DNA of 33,649 nt from Planctomycetota bacterium. Lineage in GTDB: Bacteria > Planctomycetota > Planctomycetia > Planctomycetales > Planctomycetaceae. Of this stretch, positions 26,623-33,649 are shown piece by piece. The translations under genes and the position numbers were made by a program. The notes below the pieces were generated by a model. The model worked only from the letters and a program-made list of their open reading frames with translations. It did not search any database and was not told the DNA's origin. The stretch is taken from the NCBI GenBank assembly GCA_003671275.1, contig QWPB01000022.1, positions 1-33,649 of the forward strand, given 5' to 3'. Numbering within the stretch: position 1 is the stretch's first letter; the number at the start of each line of letters is the position of its first letter.

Positions 26623-26773
26623 CACAGACAGATCTATCTGTGCCTCGAATCCGTAAAGATGAACAGCGAGAGAGCCTTATCGGTAATTGTCTTCGGGTCT
26701 GGCAGACAGGAATGTCTGCCCCACCGATCCACAGCCCTGCCATCACCAGCGGCACAGACATTCCTGTCTGTGC
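26623..26773. repeat. Cluster of three small palindromes
   Basis: CACAGACA-GATC-TATCTGTG (26623-26642, one mismatch), GGCAGACA-GGAA-TGTCTGCC (26701-26720, perfect) and GCACAGACA-TTCC-TGTCTGTGC (26752-26773, perfect, opposite loop sense) are variants of one palindrome also seen at 9181-9202. They fill the 244-base gap between the converging gcvT and DUF1559 genes. Confidence 0.8.
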
Positions 26774-26797
26774 GCCGGGAAGACAGTTCTGATCCGA

Positions 26798-29305
26798 CTA
26801 GAACTCGCCGACCACCTCACCCCCCTGCATCGTGGCCAGGGCTTCCAGAACCTGGGGGTCGGTATTTTCGGAGACGAATCGGACCGCACCATCGGCCATT
26901 CCAAAGTGACAGCCACCGATGGCGGGGCCGCCGATCCCGTCCGCCCCCTTGATGTACGGCTGCTGCGTCAAAGACCGAATCGTGGCGGCCCCTCCCTGAG
27001 CCCAGGCTCCGGTGTATCCATCCGATTCCGCGATGGCAAAGGTGTTCGAGGTTCCGTCGGTAATATCTCGCATACGTGTGGCGCGATTGTATCCGAAGAT
27101 CCCGGCCACAGGGCTCGGCAATTCCGCTGTCGGTCCCTCCTCCGTGATACCTCCAATGCCCACGTAATGGGTGACTCCCCCTCCCGGCGGAATGCTCGGG
27201 TTCATGTAAGTGGGAATCGCAACCATCAACGGCATCTCATTGGCCGCCGAGGCATAGCCCTCCTTCATGTCCACCTGATTATACAGAGGAGCCTGATCCA
27301 TGTAGGGCAGGATACTCACCATCCAGCTCAGGCGTTCTTCCACTTCCAGATCGTCGTTGGGCACGGTCCCCGGAGGAAAGTGGTTGAACGTGTCATGGTA
27401 GTTGTGCATTGCCAGCAGCAGCTGCTTCATGTTGTTCTTGGACTGCGAACGCCGGGCGGCCTCGCGGGCCTGCTGCACGGCGGGCAACAGCAGCGCGACC
27501 AGCACCGCAGGCACAGCCACACTCGATACGCCCCCATCACCCCCCGGAATCGGCAGGCCCGGCACCGAGGAGCTGGTACGGGTCGTCCAGCCGTTTTCAT
27601 CGACCGTTGACCAGGACACGTTCGGGAACATCGGCTGGGTCACCAACTCCGCAGGAGGCAGTTCGCTGATCACAAATACGGGGGGTGAATTCGGGGGCAG
27701 CATGTGACTCTGAACCATCGCGGCCTGAGCCAAGCTGGCCCCCACGGGAGCCAACCCAACGATCAGACGGTAAGTCGAGCGTGGATCAATAATCGACAAT
27801 CCGGTGAACGATTCGGGCATCACCAGCGTCGTCTCTTCTGGCAGCGACGCCGCATCCCATTGCGGCAACTGCCCCGCCAGACGCATCTCAAACGCCCGCA
27901 CCGGCTGAGGCAGGAACGATACGCACATCCATTCGTCGGTCACGAGGATGGCCGGGGAGACCCCCGCCTGGATCGATTCGATATGGTACGTCTTGCCCCC
28001 CTCGTTTTCCTCGACCCGCGTGTTGACCTGCCCATTCGAAATCTGGGGAAGCAGTTCGACAAGCAGCTTGTTGAGTCCCGTCTGCAATTTTTCGGAGTCT
28101 TTCACCTGGACGATCATGGCTGGCATGATACCGAAACCCGTTTGGGCCTCGTCGTTGTACAGACAAGTCACCGAGCCCAGCGACGACAGCAGATCGTCGA
28201 CCAGATCCATCCCCATCCGGTCGCGAGCTTCGGCCCGCGCGGACTGCACGATCGCGGTGTCGGGTGACAGCACACCTTCCAGCGCCACCGCCGTGTCAAA
28301 GATCGTATTGACGGCGGCGGCACTGTCGAAGCTGGTCGCCATCAACGAGTTCAGCTTTGCGGGCAGCGGCGGCAGATCGGCCACGGTGATCGACTGCTGA
28401 TCCAGCAGCGACAGCAACCCGCGCCGCTCGCCGGGGGCATCCAGCGTGGTCAATGACGTGAGTGACCGCCCCTTGATTCCCCCCTGGACGCCAATCGAAT
28501 TAAGATTGTCGAGCCCCAGCGCGACCAGGATTTCCTGCACCGTGGTGGGGTTGTCTTCGCTCTGTGTCGGAACGGGCATCCCGCCGAACATCGCCCGCAC
28601 CGGAGCCAGATCCAGCCAGCCGAACGAAGTCAGTGCCCCATCGGTGGGCTGACTGTATCTAGCCCACAATGGGTTCGTCGTCACGTTGTCCGCCTTGGCG
28701 TCCGCAACGGCCAGTGCTTGGTTAATGGCATCGATTCCAACCACCACCGCCAGATGCTTGCCTTCGACCCACCAGCCAATTTCCACGCCCGGCGAATCCG
28801 GCACATCGACGCGAACGATGATCCGCTTACCCACCGTTTTACGTTCTGGCTTGGCCTGACCGTTGGAGACCAGTTGCAGCGTGCTGGAGACCAGCTTGTC
28901 GAGTGCGGCTCCGTTGTGAATCACCGCAATCCCCCAAGGTTGGGGACCACGATCCCCCATCCCCGGCGTCACCGCGAAAGAAAACCCGTGGTCGTAAATG
29001 GTTTGCAGGGCATCCGTGTACGGTTTCACCGGGACGGGCCCCGCGAGACCCTTCACGCGATTGAAGGACTTTTCGAAAAACCCGAGCAGTCCACTCTTCA
29101 CCAGGGCATCGTGGGCCGCTGTCTTCTCAAACGCCTCAGCGTGGAGCAAGGCTCCATCCACCTTGGCCATCAGAACGGCATCTCCGGGGAGCAACGTTTC
29201 GGGCGCAACTACCTTGACGGTTCTCCCCTGTCCATAGCCCCAGCCAATCCCCAGCAGCACCAGCGCGGCGATCGTCACTACAAATGAAATCCGACGGGTT
29301 CTCAT
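26798..29305 (-). CDS. Large exported protein with C-terminal DUF1559 prepilin-like module
   Basis: The product has 835 residues. An N-terminal signal or anchor (ISFVVTIAALVLLGIGWGYG) leads into about 550 residues of soluble domain without a recognised family (VAPETLLPGDAVLMAKVDG..., reminiscent of DUF3352-like proteins). Near residue 598 an internal hydrophobic helix, VPAVLVALLLPAVQQAREAARRSQSKNN, starts a DUF1559 module: MKQLLLAMHNYHDTFNHFPPG, MRDITDGTSNTFAIAES and the final HFGMADGAVRFVSENTD. In ordinary DUF1559 proteins this module follows an N-terminal prepilin cleavage motif; here it is placed internally. A strong GGGAGGGAG ribosome site precedes the ATG. The function is unknown, probably at the cell envelope. 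Confidence 0.85.
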   Translation of the reverse strand: MRTRRISFVVTIAALVLLGIGWGYGQGRTVKVVAPETLLPGDAVLMAKVDGALLHAEAFEKTAAHDALVKSGLLGFFEKSFNRVKGLAGPVPVKPYTDALQTIYDHGFSFAVTPGMGDRGPQPWGIAVIHNGAALDKLVSSTLQLVSNGQAKPERKTVGKRIIVRVDVPDSPGVEIGWWVEGKHLAVVVGIDAINQALAVADAKADNVTTNPLWARYSQPTDGALTSFGWLDLAPVRAMFGGMPVPTQSEDNPTTVQEILVALGLDNLNSIGVQGGIKGRSLTSLTTLDAPGERRGLLSLLDQQSITVADLPPLPAKLNSLMATSFDSAAAVNTIFDTAVALEGVLSPDTAIVQSARAEARDRMGMDLVDDLLSSLGSVTCLYNDEAQTGFGIMPAMIVQVKDSEKLQTGLNKLLVELLPQISNGQVNTRVEENEGGKTYHIESIQAGVSPAILVTDEWMCVSFLPQPVRAFEMRLAGQLPQWDAASLPEETTLVMPESFTGLSIIDPRSTYRLIVGLAPVGASLAQAAMVQSHMLPPNSPPVFVISELPPAELVTQPMFPNVSWSTVDENGWTTRTSSSVPGLPIPGGDGGVSSVAVPAVLVALLLPAVQQAREAARRSQSKNNMKQLLLAMHNYHDTFNHFPPGTVPNDDLEVEERLSWMVSILPYMDQAPLYNQVDMKEGYASAANEMPLMVAIPTYMNPSIPPGGGVTHYVGIGGITEEGPTAELPSPVAGIFGYNRATRMRDITDGTSNTFAIAESDGYTGAWAQGGAATIRSLTQQPYIKGADGIGGPAIGGCHFGMADGAVRFVSENTDPQVLEALATMQGGEVVGEF

Positions 29306-29764
29306 TATTCTCCCTCCCGATCGACCCAGACTTCAGAATGAACTTACGACAGCTCCCTCCGTGTCTGAACCTGATGGAAGATTACGTTTGCCCGGACGAA
29401 AAACGCAACAGAATCACGAGAGATTGCACCGCTCCGGGTGTGCATCAGAAAAGTAGGCAGCCGCCATTTTCTGCCCCCTCCTCCCACTGGCGGCAAGGCT
29501 TTCGGAGTGGATTCCGCTGTGGGGAGAGGGCCGGGGTGAGGAGGCCGGAGATCTCGGCTACCTACAATTTGAGGCACACACAAGCCGCTCCGCCCAGCTT
29601 CACGCGGGGGCACTCTCCGTCGTCGGTTTTCATTCCCCGCATGACTCTTCCGGAGTGGTGAAGCCATTGTCCAGGATGTCTTGCGGAGCTGTGGCGAGAA
29701 TGCCGTCCGTTACGATCAAACTCCGGGAAGTGCCTCGGCGCCCTGGCCGGTTGATCCCCGAAAT
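29306..29764. other. 459-base intergenic region with a common dispersed repeat
   Basis: No gene is supported. About 29480-29560 carries CCCTCCTCCC ... GGGGAGAGGGCCGGGGTGAGGAGG, an inverted CT/GA-rich repeat widespread in bacterial genomes, whose translation gives a spurious 'HPGPLP' peptide. The promoter of the DUF1559 gene should lie near 29330-29400. Confidence 0.5.
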
Positions 29765-30904
29765 TCATGGTGTCAGGATCTTTTTCAAAATGGGTGTCAT
29801 CGCATCCGCCTGTCGCCAGAAGCCCAGATCGGACGGATGCGAACTGTCGACCGTCCCCTCGTTGTCATCCCCCAGCAGATGCTCGCCCTCCAGGTAGTGC
29901 AGCCCCGTCACCCCGGCGGCTTGCAGGCGTTCGTACGCAGCCCGGTACTCGCGGCGACTGTCGTCATTGCGTTGCCGCTTGTCTTTGTGAAACAGGGCAT
30001 CGGCGTAGGTCCGATCCTCCACAAGGAGCAGCGGGACGTTCGGTTTCTTCTCACGCATCCGCTGAATGAACGGCTCGGTCCGTTCCTTAACCTCGGCAGG
30101 ATTCATGTTGGGAAGACAGTCGAGGACATAGACCGCCGCATCGATCTCAGCCAGAAGATCAGCCAGCTCCAATTCCATCCGGCCATTCCCTGAAAAACCG
30201 ATATTCACTGTCGGGCGGTCCAGTCGTCGCCCCAGAATCGCCGGATGACACATCCCGGGACGCGAGGCGCACGCTCCGTGGGTGATCGACGTGCCATAAA
30301 ACACGACCGGCTGAATTCGATCCGCCGGGTACGGCTCCGGGCGAAAGAGATCGGACTCTTTCGGAATCCCAATCTCCAGCTTCTGTGTTCCGTTATAGAG
30401 TGGGAGGTAAAGCCGATACTCTCGTCCCGAAGAGGAGGGGGCACCCTCGGCAGGCAGCGGGGAAATCCCCTGCGCCAAATGGGCCGTAGAACTCTGTGCC
30501 GTCGGCTTGCCGCAGGCCACCCACCGCCAGACTCCCGCATCGTCTCGCGCGTACAAGTCGACACCGCTGACCCCGGTGGCGGGCATATGCGGCATTTCCA
30601 GTTTGGCACTGGTGACCGTCCAGCGGGCATGGATGTGGGGAGCGTTGGACCGAAACCGAACACACATTCCGGCAGAATGCCGACTCAGATTCCACACTGC
30701 GTCGCGCACAGTGGCCTTGGCCTTGGCGGGCAACCGGTCGTACGGAGCTTCGACTTCGTTCCAGTTCCGCCCTTCGACACCAATCTCGAGCGCGTCATAC
30801 CAGAGCAGGGAACCTTCTTCCGTGGCGGCCGTTTTGAGCAACGGCTCCCCCGCCACTACCGTCGAAGCCAGACAGCCAAACCACAACAGAAATGCACAGC
30901 GCAT
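29765..30904 (-). CDS. Secreted SGNH/GDSL hydrolase with GxDLY domain
   Basis: The product has 379 residues. The start ATG 30904 has GGGGAG 8 bases upstream and gives a signal peptide (MRCAFLLWFGCLASTVVAG). The N-terminal beta domain contains GVDLYARDDAGVWRWV, the GxDLY motif. It is followed by an SGNH esterase domain: block I GTSITHG (Ser about 205), a glycine in PTVNIGFSGNGRM (block II/III), and DSSHPSDLG (Asp about 352, His about 355). The two-domain layout is common in planctomycetes and Bacteroidetes and suggests deacylation of carbohydrates. The substrate is unknown. Confidence 0.88.
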   Translation of the reverse strand: MRCAFLLWFGCLASTVVAGEPLLKTAATEEGSLLWYDALEIGVEGRNWNEVEAPYDRLPAKAKATVRDAVWNLSRHSAGMCVRFRSNAPHIHARWTVTSAKLEMPHMPATGVSGVDLYARDDAGVWRWVACGKPTAQSSTAHLAQGISPLPAEGAPSSSGREYRLYLPLYNGTQKLEIGIPKESDLFRPEPYPADRIQPVVFYGTSITHGACASRPGMCHPAILGRRLDRPTVNIGFSGNGRMELELADLLAEIDAAVYVLDCLPNMNPAEVKERTEPFIQRMREKKPNVPLLLVEDRTYADALFHKDKRQRNDDSRREYRAAYERLQAAGVTGLHYLEGEHLLGDDNEGTVDSSHPSDLGFWRQADAMTPILKKILTP

Positions 30905-31000
30905 GTGAACTCCCCTCGAGAACAATCAAGATCGCCTGATACGATCCCGGCTGGACGCGGAGCGGTCAAGGCTCACCGCTTAGAGTTCGGGGGGCGCGGA

Positions 31001-31040
31001 AAACAAGAAACCCCGGTCATGCGAGCTGCATCACCGGGGT
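31001..31040 (-). terminator. Intrinsic terminator after the carboxypeptidase-regulatory-like gene
   Basis: On the minus strand ACCCCGGT (31040-31033), a 15-base loop and ACCGGGGT (31017-31010) form a perfect 8-bp stem followed by TTCTTGTTTT. It lies 28 bases after the stop at 31068 and points the right way. Confidence 0.75.
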
Positions 31041-31067
31041 CCGAAATACGGAAGGGATCAGTGCCGA

Positions 31068-31634
31068 TTACGGACTGACGATCTGATCCAGCTTGTCGTT
31101 GATGTCATTCAGGTCGGACTGATTGATTGCGCCGAGCACGAGGGCTCCCGTTGCGGCCGTCACGGTCCAGAGGGTGATGATGTCCAGACCACCGAACACT
31201 CCGCCGTTCGGATCGCCGTAGTATTCGCCGTCTTGGGCGCGAATCACACCTTCTGCAGCCAAGGCCATCTTGCGAGCGGCATGGGCAGGGGCAGTTTCGG
31301 ACTTCCACACGCGGATCGGGGCCTTGGCTTCACCTACGGCGATCTCGTAGACACCGGCCTTCACGGCGGGCATCGAGAAGGTACCGTCCTTCTTCGAGAT
31401 GACCTGAGCCACAGGCTTGCCGTTCTGGGTCAGCACGACCTGAGCCCCATCCACGGGCTTGGCATTGGCACTCAGCACCGCACCCGTCAGAGCGCCGCTG
31501 CTCTGGAGTGCCACATCACGAGATTTCTGAACAGCAACCGCAGCTTGGGGCGCTGCGAAGGCCGCAGGGGGGACGACCATGCCGATGCACGCGAGGGCAA
31601 CGACGGCATGTGTCAGCTTGCGAGAGAATTTCAT
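31068..31634 (-). CDS. Small exported carboxypeptidase-regulatory-like protein
   Basis: The 188-residue protein has a signal peptide (KLTHAVVALACIGMVVPPAAFA), then a beta-sandwich resembling the carboxypeptidase regulatory-like domain: GALTGAVLSANAKPVDGAQVVL, KKDGTFSMPAVKAGVYEIAVG. A linker and a hydrophobic C-terminal stretch (LDIITLWTVTAATGALVLGAI) follow, with a short amphipathic tail NQSDLNDINDKLDQIVSP. The C-terminal helix could anchor it in a membrane. AAGGA stands about 6 bases before the ATG. A terminator follows. The function is unknown, likely periplasmic or envelope-associated. Confidence 0.8.
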   Translation of the reverse strand: MKFSRKLTHAVVALACIGMVVPPAAFAAPQAAVAVQKSRDVALQSSGALTGAVLSANAKPVDGAQVVLTQNGKPVAQVISKKDGTFSMPAVKAGVYEIAVGEAKAPIRVWKSETAPAHAARKMALAAEGVIRAQDGEYYGDPNGGVFGGLDIITLWTVTAATGALVLGAINQSDLNDINDKLDQIVSP

Positions 31635-32135
31635 GGCATGTCCTTACGGTTCGATGCGGCCGAGGGGGGCAGTTATGAAGTGATCCAACACGCCGTCGAC
31701 CGACCGGCGCCCGGGCTGACACGGCTCGCATCCTGAGATGCGTCCACTCCGCGTATTTGGTGGTGACCGAGGACGACCCTCGGAGTGCAGGACAGCTGAG
31801 TGACCGAAACGTCTGTCCTTGACAGTGAGCGGGTAAGTACCCTGCTCGATGAAGGGCCGTCAATCCCTTCCTTCTCTTTTTCGGATTCCAATTCCATCGA
31901 GTTTATGGATTATTTCAAATTCACTGGGTTTTTCGATTAAATCAATTTTCCGTGGCATATTCCACCGGCGAAATCCGCCGCCTGGAACGCACTCCCCGTG
32001 AGTCTGCCGTGTTCCCCCCGCGGCCCACGTTTCTTTTTGACAACAAGGCATCGTGACATAGCGTTGAAGTGAGCGAGTCAGGCTGACCAGACTCTACACC
32101 GGCCCTGATTCCGACGAATCGATCGGATTGTGAAC
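31635..32135. other. Divergent 500-base region with an AT-rich core
   Basis: It separates two divergent genes. The part 31860-31960 is clearly richer in A/T than anything else nearby (TTTATGGATTATTTCAAATTC and TTTTTCGATTAAATC), a likely promoter zone. No coding frame is convincing, and no repeats or RNA gene were recognised. Confidence 0.5.
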
Positions 32136-33649
32136 ATGCCCCACACACGAAAAGCCCCGACACATCCGATGAATTCGCCCCGAAATTTTCTGGGGCTGAT
32201 CGGTCTGTGCGAAGTCGGACAGAACCCGTCTCCCGAGATCCGCGACACCCTCCTGGGAAGAATTGTCAGCGCCATTCAGTTTCGCGATGAGCAGATCCTG
32301 TTTCACTCGCGACGTGTCGCCATCGTCGCTGTCGGGATTTCCCAACGACTGGGCTGGGCTCCCGAAGAATCACAGCAGCTGGAAATCGCGGCACTCCTCC
32401 ATGATTTCGGCAAGGTGGGAATCCCGGATCACATCCTGCAAAAGCCGGGGCGACTCAGTCCGGATGAACGTGATCTGTTGCGGGTGTCGCATGATGTGGC
32501 GGAAATCCTGCTTCAGGCCAGCCGTTTTCCAGAGACCGTCCTGGAGATATTCCATGATTCCGCCAGTCCGGGAGGTGTCTCGGCGGGGCTGCTGGGGCGT
32601 CATCTGGGGGCTCGTATTCTGGCGGTGGCCGACGCGTTTGACTCACTGACCCACCATCAGGCCCACCGCCGGGCCTTGTCACGTGAACAGGCCATGCACC
32701 ACCTGCAGAATATTGACGGTGCCAAATTCGACCGAAATGTGGTGGCGGCACTGCATCGCTGGCTTGCCTCAGAGGACTCCCTGATCCTCGAAGACAACAA
32801 GGAAATCGAAGAAGCCATCCGGAATTCTGGCATCGTCAGCCAGGAAATGATGGAACAGGCCAGTTCACTCTGCCATCTATTTTCTCAGCTGAGCATGCTG
32901 GAAAACCTTTACGACGGTTACTACATGGTGGACGCACAGCGGCGGATCACCATCTGGAGCTGTGGCGCCGAGCGGGTCTTCGGTCTGAAGCGGATCGAGG
33001 TGTTGGGCAAAACCTGGTCACAACAAATCACCAACTACTCGGCAAAGGGGTTGGAATCGAGTGTCTTTGACATGGCCATCTCATCCGGCCAACCCTACAT
33101 GATGTCCGTCCAGATCAAAACGGCTCGTAACTCGGTCGAATCCGATGTCTACGCCATCCCCATTTTTGATTCCCAGGGGATCTATCGGGGAGCCTGTGAG
33201 ATCATACAGCAGCCCAACTCCAGCCATCGGGGATCGGAGAAGTTCCAGGAGCTGCAACTGGCAGCCACTCGGGATCCCTTGACGGGATTGGCCAATCGGG
33301 CGGAGCTGGAAGTTCGCATGAAGAAAGTCACGGAAGCCGCCGAAGAGCCCGGCGGAACACCCTTCAGCGCGATCTTCCTGGACGTGGATCATTTCAAGGC
33401 GATCAACGACGAGAACAGCCACCAGGTGGGGGATCAGGTACTGGTGGATGTGGCCCATCTGATTGAAGATGAGCTTTACTCGGGTGAGATCGTCGCCCGT
33501 TACGGCGGCGAAGAATTCGTGGTGATCTGCCCGGAGACCCTGCTGAACGATGCTGTGCAACGAGCGGACCGGCTCCGGCGGGCGGTTCAAGCGGCGTCTC
33601 CCGGGGGTCTCAAGGTCACCGCCTCTTTCGGAGTCGCTCAACTGGAGGA
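32136..33649 (+). CDS. HD(-GYP)/PAS/GGDEF signalling protein (right end outside window)
   Basis: The frame is open to the window edge (504 codons visible). Residues 40-205 form an HD-type phosphohydrolase domain: FHSRRVAIV, LLHDFGKVGIPDHILQKPGRL, SHDVAEILL, GARILAVADAFDSLT. The HHE...GYP loop reads FHDSASPGGV, so the motif is degraded. A PAS domain lies at about 255-350 (YDGYYMVDAQRRITIWSCGAERVFGL), then GGDEF from about 375: TRDPLTGLANRAEL, LDVDHFKAINDENSHQVGDQVL and the catalytic RYGGEEF. The inhibitory RxxD is replaced by YSGE. It probably makes cyclic di-GMP without product inhibition. ATG 32136 is chosen; ATG 32169 and GTG 32130 are possible, and none has a strong ribosome site. Confidence 0.85.
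   Translation, partial: MPHTRKAPTHPMNSPRNFLGLIGLCEVGQNPSPEIRDTLLGRIVSAIQFRDEQILFHSRRVAIVAVGISQRLGWAPEESQQLEIAALLHDFGKVGIPDHILQKPGRLSPDERDLLRVSHDVAEILLQASRFPETVLEIFHDSASPGGVSAGLLGRHLGARILAVADAFDSLTHHQAHRRALSREQAMHHLQNIDGAKFDRNVVAALHRWLASEDSLILEDNKEIEEAIRNSGIVSQEMMEQASSLCHLFSQLSMLENLYDGYYMVDAQRRITIWSCGAERVFGLKRIEVLGKTWSQQITNYSAKGLESSVFDMAISSGQPYMMSVQIKTARNSVESDVYAIPIFDSQGIYRGACEIIQQPNSSHRGSEKFQELQLAATRDPLTGLANRAELEVRMKKVTEAAEEPGGTPFSAIFLDVDHFKAINDENSHQVGDQVLVDVAHLIEDELYSGEIVARYGGEEFVVICPETLLNDAVQRADRLRRAVQAASPGGLKVTASFGVAQLE

Noticed and set aside
29344-29667. 107-codon minus-strand frame with an RPPHPGPLPTAE peptide
   Set aside because: 'HPGPLP' peptides come from translating the widespread GGGAGAGGGCCGGGGTGAGG repeat. 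The frame is an artefact of that repeat.

Overview
The window looks like chromosomal DNA of a planctomycete (Planctomycetaceae-like). The evidence is a DUF1501 protein with a twin-arginine-like leader, a DUF1559 prepilin-like module, GxDLY/SGNH and right-handed beta-helix secreted proteins, a secreted TIM-barrel 'sugar phosphate isomerase/epimerase', moderately high GC, loosely packed genes and many short palindromic intergenic repeats. Genus cannot be fixed from this stretch.

Layout. (1) 186-2138: a GlmL/MutL-type ASKHA protein. (2) 2130-5473: a 3.3-kb accessory block lying between two direct copies of the glmL 3' end. It holds a perfect 24-bp inverted repeat, a DEDDh exonuclease-BRCT gene translationally coupled to an unknown gene, an intact ParE/RelE-type toxin-antitoxin (TA) pair, and a decayed second TA pair whose toxin reading frame runs into the second glmL tail. 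(3) 5500-8987, minus strand: DUF1501 protein, secreted beta-helix protein and a lone ExbD. (4) 9312-17383, minus strand: nusA-infB-rbfA, followed by an endonuclease III-like protein with a histone H1-like tail, a secreted TIM-barrel protein and a membrane-anchored EEP-family protein. nusA is preceded by a long structured leader with an intrinsic terminator. (5) 18035-20305, plus strand: a CopA-type copper ATPase. (6) 20332-22574, minus strand: csrA, a shortened MnmE-like GTPase and an HPS/KGPDC-family (formaldehyde-fixing?) enzyme. (7) 22877-26553, plus strand: flippase-like membrane protein, ribF, gcvT. (8) 26798-31634, minus strand: a large DUF1559 fusion, a GxDLY-SGNH hydrolase and a small secreted carboxypeptidase-regulatory-like protein. 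(9) 32136 to the right edge, plus strand: an HD(-GYP)/PAS/GGDEF signalling protein, cut by the window end.

The clearest unusual structures are the glmL-tail duplication bracketing the accessory block, with a toxin/glmL chimeric reading frame at its right border, and the candidate attenuator in the nusA leader (promoter-like sequence, three hairpins, T7 terminator, then nusA). Others are an endonuclease III-like protein that seems to lack catalytic residues, an MnmE-like GTPase without its C-terminal cysteine motif, and an HD-GYP domain with a degraded GYP motif beside an apparently intact GGEEF. All functional statements come from reading motifs in the translations. No database search was run.
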